Source of the DNA: Botryococcus braunii
Lineage: Eukaryota; Chlorophyta; Trebouxiophyceae
Reading direction: 5' to 3'
DNA length: 64,000 nt
NCBI GenBank assembly: GCA_002005505.1
Contig: KV908341.1
Location: 747,758-811,757, forward strand
A model generated the notes under the pieces. The model made no database searches. It saw only the letters and a list, made by a program, of their open reading frames with translations, and had not been told where the DNA came from. Every line of letters begins with the position of its first letter. The first letter of the stretch is position 1. Below are positions 1-17,624 of the stretch, piece after piece. The position numbers and the translations under genes were made by a program.

Positions 1-146
1 TGACAAAGCTCCATGACATGACAAAGCTCCATGACACATGACAAAGCTCCATGACATGATAAAGCTCCATGACATGACAAAGCTCCATGAAATGACAAAG
101 CTCCATGACATGACAAAGCTTCATGACATGACAAAGCTTCATGACA
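1..146. repeat. 18-bp minisatellite at window edge
   Basis: About eight copies of the unit tgacaaagctccatgaca, with one 20-bp variant and a few substitutions, run to about base 146. The array touches the window edge, so its full length is unknown. Because 18 is a multiple of 3 it leaves an open frame of repeated MTKLHD, which I regard as incidental. Confidence 0.9.
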
Positions 147-2730
147 AAGCCATCCACACTTACAATCGTGAGTTTGTATATATCATGCTGGATGCAGCTG
201 ACATTGCTCTAGTAACAGCTCCTTGGCTGACTCTCCAAGTGAAGGCAAAATTGCTGATCATCAGTTCGAGGGCTGGGATGTAACCTCTATTTCCACAAAA
301 CAACGGTTATGCAAGTGGTCCTTAGCCCTCCAATTGCAGTCGGTGTTTATGTAACAGGAAAGAGGAAAGTTATGGTCAAATTGTAGAAGTAGTCTGCACA
401 TATACTTAAAGATCAAACAAAGCCGCTCCTAGTGCGTAGCGATTTACGGAGGATGGGGGTGTGGCCAGAGAACCAGGGTAAGTTTTACAAACCAACCAAG
501 ACAACCAAAATGGGTTTTACACAACAACGGGTCCAATCAGTCGCAACAGCATCCTCCCCCTCAGTGTCCTGGTCTATGTCGCAAGAACAAGTCTGAAGTG
601 GAGGGCATGCAAATGTCACACACAAATGTTGTAGAACGCTTTGGGTTGAGAGTTCCACCAGTTTCAGTTTTGTTGTCCCCCAAATGTTTGTGCGGCAGCT
701 ACAAACCGACGGGTTGCAAAGTCAACAACGACTCAACAACTGAGACTTAGTTGCTTCCCTGGTTCAACTTGAAATGCAGAAGCATTTAAGGATGGTGGGT
801 TCAGGGAATGTGTTATAGGTAATGGCTCTACGACATTTCCCCAGTACCACACTACCTAACATCAGCCAGACAGAGGACAAGGATGTGGTGGCGTAGATTG
901 CTGGCGAGTAGGGCCAGCTTCAGCCTCGGCCTTTGGCGCTACGTGAAGGTGGTGTAAGTAGCAAATGCGCATTAAATGTGGTAGCGCAAAAATGGAAGGC
1001 CCGTTTTTGAATCAGAGTTGGAGTTACAAATGTTTTGACCACACACTCATTCGTTAAAGTGAGAAATCATACTGACACTCTGTACAGTGAAACAAAATGA
1101 AACGTGGAAACGAGGGTTATATTGTGGTGCGTTGCGAGCACGGAGAACTCTGAGTTGAAGGAATGGATGTCCTCATTTAAAATCCATGAGAAGTTGCCCG
1201 GAAAGGCGTCCTGGCAGCACACGTGGTTGAAGACGGGACTGAACTTCCAGAGGTATTCCCTAGAAGGGGTGGAGCGCATGGAGGAACATGTGAGGATGTT
1301 GAAGAGACACCATCCCGTTGCACCTCGAGCAATGCAAGCGTGAGGTGCCTTGCGAACTCAGACTTTAGGGAATGGATGCCATCCCTGACTATCCATGAGA
1401 TTCGCCGGGAGAGGACTTGAACTAATCCCCACAAGGGTTGGAGGTGGAGGGCATGGAGGGGCATGACTCATGCCGCATGAGAGGTCGTTGAAGGGACGCC
1501 ATGTCCCATTGCACCTTCAAACAAAGTTCCTAACTGTGACGCAGCCGCTTTTAACTGATGTGCGTCCACCTTGGATATACCACCCCTTCCGTGAGCATGA
1601 TGGCCTATTTATTGCATCCCCATATTGTAGGTGTCCCTGGTCCCTGGTTAGACTATCCCCTAAAACAGACACCTTCTGAAGCTACAAGAAGAGGAGCAGG
1701 CGAAATGCCAGCTGCAAACACCTCATAAGCAAACAACCACATATGTAAATTGATTTGATTTCATATGCCTTAACGATTGCAGATTTCGGGTGGTACAAAG
1801 GCATTTCTGCAAAGGCAACGATGTATGCAGGATGCATCCCAGAAGAACTGAATACACACCCTCTCGTTAGCGTGCCGTGATTTGGCCTTACTCAGCAGTC
1901 ATTACCACAACTCTGGAACTTTCACAGGACTTGTGGTTTATTCACGGATTCATCTGTTTGCATCTCATCATGGCCAGTGGGCTGCACAGATGTAATCATT
2001 AGTCTGGGACGAAACAAAGACCACCTCTTTTTCCTTTTCTCCCTAGGATAGGATAATCCAGTGTACGTGACGTGCCGCCACTCACGTGCTGTACATCCGT
2101 GGCTGCGAATCGCCACGGATGCAGCCTGCGATGGTCTCACGTATGCTTTAATGCCCCTTCAGCAGGGGCCCTGCTTATCTACGATTCGAAGGCCTTGGGG
2201 GCTGTCGGTCATCGCCGTGCCCACCAAAGGCGGTATAGCATTTAAGGCGTATAAACTAAGTGAAGGGCCACATTCAGTATTTTTTTCTGACGATCTTGCA
2301 AGCTTGTGTTAACACATGTAACTATCAACCTGCTCGGACCTACGGTACCGACATCTCTGACGTTGTTCCCGTGTCAGGCGCGTAGCCTGTGAAGACTGTT
2401 AGCCTGAAACTTTTTACATTTTAGTATTACCTTCACAAAAAGTCCATGAGATGTAGATACGTGGGAGGGTTTGTCGTGGGCTGTGTCTTGTCCCGTAGAC
2501 AGCTCATGTGACTCAAAATGATGCATGTGCCTGTCAGAACTCAAGACATAATGTTGCACGAAAGACTGGTTGGGGTCATAGTATAACAATAGTGAGTCAA
2601 TTGGACAAGTCCTGAATGTTGACGTTGGCAGGTTAACCTCACCAGCGTCGACCCACTCGTGAAGTAAAGGCATTAAAGATTGCTTGCCATATGAGATTAA
2701 GGTTTTTGGGTTTGCAGATCCGTCGGCAGG
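147..2730. other. Region upstream of gene A without a recognisable gene
   Basis: No open frame here resembles a known protein. It holds a diverged direct duplication (separate entry), a short hairpin near 2092-2120 (stem catccgtggc / gccacggatg) and the presumed promoter and 5' UTR of the gene starting at 2731. The sequence just before that ATG (gggtttgcag, 2708-2717) resembles a 3' splice site, so a 5' UTR intron is possible. Confidence 0.5.
1128..1515. repeat. Diverged direct duplication, period about 209 bp
   Basis: Two related segments follow each other. Both contain gaatggatg..cc, then tccatgaga, then a block with gcatggagg, and both end with gttgaagagacaccat or gttgaagggacgccat followed by ccc.ttgcacct. 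The gaatggatg landmark lies at about 1160 and 1369. Identity is moderate, so this is an old tandem duplication of non-coding sequence. Confidence 0.6.
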
Positions 2731-9377
<6,647 letters not shown>

Positions 9378-11300
9378 GCATCCTCGGGAGAGAGAGGGAA
9401 GGCCTGACTTACCAAATGCATGGCAAGGCATGGCATGACCTGCTGTCGATGCCTTCTGTGCTTTTGCGTAGTGATGCGTCTCACATCCCCCCTCCCCCCC
9501 CTTTCATTCCACCAAGGTCGCCTCGTAAGGCAAGTCCTCGGAACTTTCTAGAGATCTGCAGCCAAAGACCATCTAGTGGCTGAGAGGAAGAAGCATCAAA
9601 TGCTATCTGCCCCAGACCTACGGGGTCTGGAGGCGGTCCCAGTGGTGGTGACGATAGCAAGAACGCCTTAAAGATGTGCTTGCTGTGTCTGTGGAAGGTC
9701 CCAGTGCAATCTTCTATGTGAGACCATCCTACGAGCAGCTGCTGACGTGATTGACTCGTGTGGAAGGTGCAAATGTGAGCATGTTCTTGGGGCCAATTTT
9801 TGTTCTATTGTTTTAATTTCTTGGGGTTGAGGGATTTTTTTTTTCCATTTTTATGGAGGCAGCAATAGTGTGCGGGGTGGCGGCGCTTCTATTTCACATG
9901 GGGCAAGGGTGCATCTGATAGTAGGAAACTCATTTGGGAAAAAGGTTGACGTGACTCGTGTTTTTTAGAGGCCTCTGTGGTGCTCTGGGCAGTTCAGAAG
10001 TGTAATGTCTGTGTCTGTTTGTGGTGCGGAGGCAACTTTATTGACAAGTTGCCTCCGCAACTCGTTAATAAGTCGCCAAAAAATTGTCTACACCAAGTCC
10101 GACATCACTGGAGGTGGATTACGGATGACAATACCATGTTCAGATGTATGTCATCAAGAGTGGCTCCACCTTTAGTAATATTTATTTAATGCATGTCTTG
10201 TTGATAGGCATATAGTCAGAGCACAAAGGAGACGGCCAGAGTTCTGTTCTGCAATGTCACAAAGGACTAAACCGACTTGGATTCCTTCATTAGCTCTTTC
10301 AAAACAGAGCAACTGCTGGCCATTGGACGCCACAGGAAATCTAATGAAGGTGCCATGGTTTGACTGCAACAATCATCGCCGCCGCTTGATCCACAAATCG
10401 GTGAATTCCAGCAGTGGGCACAAAACGGACAGATGATGATGGCCAATCCTCAGATTAAAGTTGGGTCATGATGCACGAGAACCAGAATGCATGCATGGGT
10501 TACTGTTTGTTGCAAGCGTTCTGTTGTTAAACCAGAAGACCACCAGTTGATGGCTGCCCAGTCTTACATTGTCGAAGAATTGGAAGTCATGAAAGTGGCG
10601 CATTAGTCAGCGGTGACTGAAGTTATTTGTGTCGAGTTCATTGCTGTTGGTGGTAGGTAGGAAGAGCTAATGTTAGATGTAGGCACTCTGCGAAGAGCGG
10701 GCTTATCTGCACTGCAGACCATATTGGGCTGCAGCAACAAGGCTGGGCTATGTACCAGTTCTGCAGTGTTTCCCAATAGCAGAACACATTTGAAAGTTTA
10801 GGGCCGTTGAAGCAATAAGAATAGGAGAGGGGAAAATCATAGGGGGAACAGAGGGGCAGAGGAGCAGGTTTACATTGTTGAGGCTTTATTTTCCGGGCTG
10901 GGGCTTTCTTTTCTGCAACAGGACCGTCCTAGAAAGTGTCAGTCAGGTTCAGTGAACCAAAATTGTGTACCATGCAGGGGGTACACCTGTCTAGCACATG
11001 GGCACGTGTCAGAATGCCAACATCACGGGGTCTTTGTGGCTTCGCGCACATGACTAGGCCAGCCCTGGCGCTGGGTTGCAGGCTTGGAGATGAGCTAGTG
11101 TGGGAAAAGCACGAGGTGGACAGCCATGCAGTGAACACACGCGAGTTGAGTGCGGAAAGAGTGTTTTAGTCAGAATTGTGTTGACAAACGGGTGCACTCC
11201 TTGAATTTGACATTCATGGCAAAAGCCGGTTCAACTGTAATGCTGACTCGCATGTGACACGTGACTTCATGTCTTGATCAAGAGATCAGCCAGTGGACGC

Positions 11301-11301
<1 letters not shown>

Positions 11302-11379
<78 letters not shown>

Positions 11380-11388
11380 CCCCCCCCC
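11302..11388. repeat. (CT)n microsatellite with C-run
   Basis: About 75 bases of uninterrupted CT end in a run of ten C. Confidence 0.95.
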
Positions 11389-11594
11389 TCTCTCGTGCCC
11401 GCGTTTAATTGACGTCTCTATTAAGGTGCCTCCCCCTTTTAATGCGGTGTTACTGACTTGAAAAGATAAGAGATTAATAACCTCACTCAAAAATGTGTTG
11501 TACTCCATGGTAGCAGTCCCTTGAATACAGCGACACATGCCCACTCTGACGTCCACTCTTTGCTTGACCTCACCAGTCCCAAAGCTTGAAGACG

Positions 11595-11599
<5 letters not shown>

Positions 11600-11639
<40 letters not shown>
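11600..11639. repeat. (CG)n/(AC)n microsatellite
   Basis: A short gcgcgcgc run passes directly into about 36 bases of AC. Confidence 0.93.
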
Positions 11640-11641
<2 letters not shown>

Positions 11642-12454
11642 AATCGCTGGTCGCTAAATGTGTCGTCTCAAGTCCTGTCAGGCATGCACATATACATTGT
11701 AATCAGCAATAGGCAAAAAGTATTGCTGTGCAGACACGGACAGTGATCTGATTTTACAAATACCGTTGCTATCCCGCACCGGTGCATCGTCCGCTTCAAT
11801 GCGTGCAACGTAACTCCACGACATTCACTTGTCATTGATTTTGCTAACATCACACAATGACGATATTGACGTGTCCAAAATCTATCGTAGTATTAAAAGT
11901 AATAGGTCAATTACCTCCGACAAACAAGTGCAGGGCAGGAGCAGAATAACTGTGCCTAGTACTCGTGGAAATAAAAATGTGATTGTCACAATAATACTCA
12001 AGTTTTCATGCTGTGACCATTAACTAAACCAATAAAGAACGCGAATCCCTGAGGTCACCAAGGCTACCAGGTTGACTACTTGCCATGGCAGCCGCTGCAT
12101 ATCCACAGGCTAAACACCGACGTCAGCACAGCATCTGTTATAATTAAGTCATGTCTGCTAATTGTCTGGCTTGGGTTCCTTTTCAAAGCTTCAAGGCAGG
12201 CAAGTTGTAGCCAGCAGATAAGTGAAGTGCCCCCTTGCTATAGTCCCGCTGGTTCCCGTCCCAATGGCTCGGTCCTTATCCATGACCCTACCGTCAATGT
12301 GAAGTCGTGACTTGCAAGGTGACGTGCTGGGGAGAGAACAGCAACCATAGACAAATCTGTCCTTTGGTACTTGTTGCACGTTCTTCCTCAACCCCCTTTA
12401 AAGACATCATTTGTATGTCAGCGAGACTTAAATGAAGGAAAATGGTACACGTAG

Positions 12455-12455
<1 letters not shown>

Positions 12456-12530
<75 letters not shown>
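12456..12530. repeat. (AC)n microsatellite
   Basis: About 74 bases of uninterrupted AC. Confidence 0.95.
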
Positions 12531-12534
<4 letters not shown>

Positions 12535-12894
12535 ACATGAGAGAGATTGCCAGAGTTGCATTGCCATATGCCTGGTCTCTTCTATTGCGGTATGATTGTG
12601 CCTACGCACTGCACATGTAAAACAAAAAGGGAGCAACTTAAAGATTCAGAAATTTGTTTTGCCATTCGAGAAGAGAGTGTCTTTTGCAACCCATCTAATA
12701 GCAAGGCCTGCCCAACAGACTGAGGGGTCAAATGCAAAATCGTCCCTTCGCCAGCTTCCTCTCCCGCTTCTCCCTCAGTGTGTCAGAAACACTGGGTAAT
12801 ACTGTTACCAGCAGTGTCGCAACCTGTGAGAGAAATTTCATATTCCCTGTTTGCTCCCAGATTTCTCCCTCCTTTTCCCCAATTGCTAGGTGTC

Positions 12895-13400
12895 CTAACA
12901 AAATGTGTCGTCGTGGATGGTACGACATCTCTCAGCAACAGCCTCATCTGCGTGCCCCTCAGCCCTCCACAAACATGCAACGGACACATCTGGAAACGCT
13001 TTTGAGACGAGACAAAACTATCAAAATATGTCGCTGTAGATGCTATTACATCTCTCAGCAACCCCCTCATTCTGCGTGCCCCTCAGCACTCCGCAGACGT
13101 GCAGAGGAACACATCTGGAAACGCTTTTTAGACACATCTGGAAAGGCTTTTGAGACGAAGCTATCACAATATGTCGCTGCGGATGCTATGACATCTCTCA
13201 GCCTCATTCTGCGTGCCCCTTAGCCCTCCGCAGACGTGCAGGGGCACACATCTGGAAACTCTTTTGAGACAAAACTTATCAAAATACGTCGCTGTGAATG
13301 CTATGGCATCTCTCAGCAGCAGCCTCATTCTTTCTGCCCCTCCGCCCTCTGCAGACGTGCAAGGGCACACATCCGGAAATGCTTTCGAGACAAAACTGCC
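12895..13400. repeat. Four imperfect tandem units of about 115-143 bp
   Basis: Each unit carries gtcgctg..gatgctatgaca, then tctctcagcaacagcctcat, then tctgcgtgcccctcagccct, then ccgcagacgtgcag, then cacatctggaaacgcttttg and agac. Units start near 12910, 13030, 13173 and 13288. The third unit has an extra partial duplication of the acatctggaaa part. Confidence 0.85.
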
Positions 13401-13674
13401 TAAAGGCGCGTCAAGACTGGTTCCCTGAGACATGTGTCCCGTGACAACCTGCTTGTGGCCTTGTATCATGCCCAGAACTCCCAGAAAAAAACCCTGCCCA
13501 GATCTCCAGGCGTCAGTCTGCAAAACGATTTTGCCAGGAGCGCCCTCGGCATTGCATGCAAGGGCCCTGCTTGTCGTACGTCAAGAGAAGGGATGCAGCA
13601 GCCGCCCGATAAACCCCGCTCGTGGTATCAAAACCCCCTCTTTGCAGGGCGCATGCAGCAGCAGCACCCCGCAT

Positions 13675-13981
13675 TTAAGAATTTCCATGTCTCTGTGACT
13701 GCCCCTCGTCTCCCTCAAGTTCGCCTTCCAGGACATCTTCTGGAGAGATGTCTCGCCAAACCCAGCAGTGCAGCAATGTACCGCCTGCCTCAACCTCTTC
13801 TGTCTGAAAGTCGGTTTCAGGGAGACCGGCCACGCTCATTCGCACCTTGTACAGCTCGTACACGCTCTCCAGCTCTGGGTATGAGATTGATTTGGAGGTC
13901 CTGGTCCATGTCCTGAGATCACAGGCAAATCCACAGTGTCAAGGTGCCTGTGTTTGCGCATCGCGAACGGGCGCGCGCGCG

Positions 13982-14057
<76 letters not shown>

Positions 14058-14862
14058 GCGAGGTGGCAGGTGGCTAGGGTTGGGGGACAGGAAGACTGGG
14101 AGGGAGCGGGTAGACTGAGAGGGAGAAGCCAAGCAGCGGAGAGAGAGAGGCGCAAGAGGCTATAGGCGATTATGTGGAGCCACGCAATATCAACGAAATG
14201 GTCGCCAGGTGTGGTGCCAACAGACATACGGACTCTCACACATCACTCCCGTATCCTACCTATTGCGTGAAGACCAGGAAGGAAGGAGAACTAATGCAAT
14301 TGCTACATTGCAGAAACACTATCACATTGCTGAGCGAACACTATGGCTGAAGTGACTCGTACGGGTCAGCAAGGCCGCATGACACAGAAACATTATCACA
14401 TGGTGAGCGCATGACAAGGCCGCATTGCATTACAAAAACATTAGTACACTGAAGAGCGCATGACTGAGGCCGCATTGCATTACAGAAACATTAGTGCGAT
14501 AAAGAGCGCATGACAGAGGCCGCATTGCATTACAGAAACACCCTTACACTATTGAGACAAAGATTGCAATAGAGGAAAAGTGGCCGCATTCTGCTGAGGC
14601 CGCATAACCAAAGAGACATGATTACACTGAAGAACGAGCGCTACGGCTGAAGGGACGTGTGCGGGTGAGCAAGGCCGCACCGCAGGGAGGCAGGGTCAAC
14701 AGAATAAGAAGGGGATGTCCCTAGCAGGCTACCCAGCTCCTCAACCACTCCGCGGTGTACTGCGGACTTCCACGACTCGGCAGCCAGCATCTTCTCGGAG
14801 AGGCATCGGTTCCGCTGCCGCACCGCCCCAGATGGAAGCTGCTGCCAGTCTTCCACGAGCAC
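13675..14862 (-). CDS. Partial Nudix-box protein gene, two 3' exons
   Basis: Two minus-strand exons can be supported. The first runs from about 14862 (possibly 14881) to 14681. It encodes a stretch with LVEDWQQLPSGAVRQRNRC, then SEKMLAAESWKSAVHRGVVE, then ELG. The E-x7-R-x3-EE-x-G spacing matches most of the Nudix box, with G in place of the usual E after R. The second runs 13900-13675. It encodes SISYPELESVYELYKVRMSV, then AGLPETDFQTEEVE and CWVWRD, and ends at an in-frame stop. Joining the donor after 14681 to the acceptor before 13900 keeps the frame. The intron (13901-14680) contains a GT microsatellite and tandem repeats. From memory, plant proteins of this kind have a similar order (Nudix box, then a SYPGL...GLPE.F.TEE block), which supports the join. 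Upstream exons and the start codon were not found. Nudix enzymes hydrolyse nucleoside diphosphate derivatives; the substrate cannot be judged. Confidence 0.45.
13984..14054. repeat. (GT)n microsatellite
   Basis: About 70 bases of GT preceded by a short gcgcgc run, inside the proposed intron of the Nudix-like gene. Confidence 0.95.
14308..14680. repeat. About 57-bp imperfect tandem repeat
   Basis: Units contain gaggccgcattgcattacag, then aaacattagtacactgaaga, then gcgcatgac. Three good copies lie between about 14400 and 14540, with decayed copies on either side that share gctgaag and gggtgagcaaggccgca. The array ends next to the proposed donor of the Nudix-like gene. Confidence 0.75.
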
Positions 14863-15226
14863 CTGTCCATGCCGCCCCTCACTGGATCAATTTAACACAC
14901 CGACCTGCCGTGACTGAACACTCCTGCCAATGTACGAAAAAAACCTCTCCGCTCGTTTGGATTTTATCTGTTTTACCCCTTTATTCCCCCCCCCTTTTAC
15001 CTTCCTTCTCCTTCTCCCCCCCCCCTTTCCCCTCTTTCTCTGTGCAAAACCCATCCTCCACAGACTCACATGTTCAACTTGTTCCAATAATCCAGACTCA
15101 CCTGGCATGGCTCATTGGCACCCTTACGAGGCCCCACAGAGAATCAGAGTGCTTTTTTACCTCCGCTCAACGAATGGACAAACACAAACAATACTCATGC
15201 GTTCCGCGGAGTTACGGCCGGGGTTT

Positions 15227-15356
15227 TTCGCAACACAGTAGAAAGTGAGGTGTGAGGAGCATGATGGGCTTGATTCCATCAAAATCTCACCCAATGCCTT
15301 CGCAACACAGTAGAAAGTGAGGTGTGAGGAGCATGATGGGCTTGATTCCATCAAAA
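15227..15356. repeat. 72-bp tandem duplication
   Basis: The block beginning ttcgcaacacagtagaaagt and ending ttgattccatcaaaa occurs at 15227 and 15299 with no mismatch seen over about 58 bases. The spacing is 72 bases. Confidence 0.9.
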
Positions 15357-15988
15357 ACACCCAAGGAGGACAAATCACTTCTTGGATCCAAATGCTGCCG
15401 GCACTTGCCAGGAGCAGATGTCAAGTCAGGAGCGTTTGGAATCCCAAACACGCGCTCTGGTTGTTGCTGAAGAAAGTCACATTTCCACATCTGTGTCACA
15501 CAAAGGTCCTGTCCAGGTGGGGAAGGTGCCTGATGAATGTATGAATGTACACCAGGGACAAACGGCCCTGTTCCCAATTCCCCCAAAGCCATTCCTCCAC
15601 ACCACCGAAGGCCACTCCCAACCGCACTAGGTTGTCTTAAAGGGCAGCTCCTTACCGAGGAGAGGCCCTTTCTGCCATTGGACAATTTTTTTTTTTTTTT
15701 TTTTTTTTGGGGGGGGGGGTTGCGCCATTGAACAGCACATTTTATAGTTTAATTCATTTTTATACAAAAGGAACGAAAACCCTAAGGCAGGAACTATGCA
15801 GCCCCGTCCATAAGTTCCTAGTTGACAAATCTGGAAAGAGGATGGAGCAAGGGAGCAATGTCCTGTCAAGGGGCTGCCAGAAGCTTAGCGTCTGCCACCC
15901 TGCTGACAACATGGTTGCCAAAGGAGCAATGACGATGCAACATTTTTCGTGCGTGCGTGCTTGCGCGCGCGACCGTGCGTGCGCGTGC

Positions 15989-15991
<3 letters not shown>

Positions 15992-16077
<86 letters not shown>
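15992..16077. repeat. (GT)n microsatellite
   Basis: About 85 bases of GT preceded by gcgt/gcgc repeats. Confidence 0.95.
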
Positions 16078-16584
16078 GTATTCTCAGCACAGACGCCCAA
16101 AGGACGCGCAGCATGGTAAGGTGGAAAAAAAGTGCTGAGGATAAAGTGCTGGGGAAAGAACAGGTAGATGGTGCACACCTGATTGGCAGCATTGACTATT
16201 TCGGCCACCAAAACACGCACCATCCTTAAAGGTTTATTCCCATTGTTGATAAGGACACTCTCCCCTCTTTGCACCTGCAAGCAGGGACTGTTGTTCAATC
16301 TCGAGAGGCAGGAGCCTTGGGCACGGCGGAGGGGGCCGGGTCGGGGCGATGTATGGGAGTAGGACAGAACGAGAAGGTCAACTAAAATCAGTGAAACAAC
16401 AAAAAGTATTGAGATTCACACCCATCAGCCAGCTGAATCCCAATTTTACATATACCGCTGCTGCAGTTTGTGAGGAGCATGTACGCTAAATGTGCCCTTG
16501 CACAAGCATATAAAAATACGCCTGAAGGACTGCGATCCCCCCTCCCCCCTTTGGAACCCCGACTCTGGAGGTGCTGGAAGGTGT

Positions 16585-16585
<1 letters not shown>

Positions 16586-16637
<52 letters not shown>

Positions 16638-16725
16638 ACAGAAAGAGAGAGAGGGAAAAAGGAGAGGGGAAGAGGGGTAAAGGAGTGTGTGTGTGTGTGT
16701 GTGTGTGTGGGGGGGGGGGGGGAGT
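16586..16725. repeat. (AC)n, GA-rich and (GT)n compound microsatellite
   Basis: About 50 bases of AC, a 45-base purine-rich stretch, then about 25 bases of GT and a G-run. The flanking AC and GT runs are inverted copies and could pair. Confidence 0.93.
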
Positions 16726-17427
16726 GTGTGCGCCCAGAGGGACACAGGTAAGTAGATGTGGCATAGGCACCATCGACTGCACGTGGCTCGATTCTCCAAT
16801 CCTCGCCAACAAGTTTGTTGGAGGGGAACTCACCTCTGTCAGCAGATTGTCCAAACCCTTCGCCTTTCCCGTCCCATAAGCTTTTGTGCACAAGCCACTG
16901 TTCTCCTGTTCATCACAATTGCAGGGACTTTCAGGCCACTCAGCAAGTTCACAAAGCATTAAGCCTAAGCCCTCACCCTCCACGAGATGCCCAACATCGA
17001 CAGGATGAGCCTGCAAAGCCATTGTCCCTGCTCCTGAAGCAGGAACAGCAATACAAAGCAAAAAGGAGCAGAAACATGAAACGAGCTCCGAAGCAGCAGG
17101 TCGTTTCGCCCTAGCTGTGAACAGGAGCGAGCTGTTGCACTCCTAGCAGCTATGTCCAGGTTTAACACGTTTCATTTGTGGTCCACTAAACTCACTGGAC
17201 ATAACTGTATCTCTCAACCTCCAATATGTTCATGCCAATCCATCCCCGGAAAACTATGTCCTTCACCCCCACACCCGCTCCCCCCCTCTCCATCTCTTTC
17301 TCACCCCCCCCCCTCTCTCTCTCTCACCCTTCCACATCCCACCCCTCTCTTTCACCCTCTCCCTCCCTCCCTCCCCTCTTTCTCTGTCTACCCCACCCTC
17401 TAACTATCTCTGTCTCTTTCACCCGCT

Positions 17428-17436
17428 CTCTCTCTC

Positions 17437-17535
<99 letters not shown>

Positions 17536-17537
17536 CG

Positions 17538-17622
<85 letters not shown>
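17428..17622. repeat. (CT)n and interrupted (AC)n microsatellite
   Basis: About 40 bases of CT, about 64 of AC, a short gcgcgcgc interruption, then another 75 of AC with single-base interruptions. It is preceded by 150 bases of C/T-rich sequence. Confidence 0.95.

Positions 17623-17624
<2 letters not shown>

Larger units (their letters stand above)
9378..13674. other. Intergenic interval 3' of gene A
   Basis: No coding exon can be supported here. It holds the presumed 3' UTR of gene A (the next few hundred bases after the TGA at 9375-9377), three microsatellites (separate entries) and a tandem repeat at 12895-13400. Short open frames in the interval have no recognisable motif. Confidence 0.5.

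Noticed and set aside
1..146. CRISPR-like array
   Set aside because: The units are contiguous 18-bp repeats without spacers, and the window is eukaryotic.
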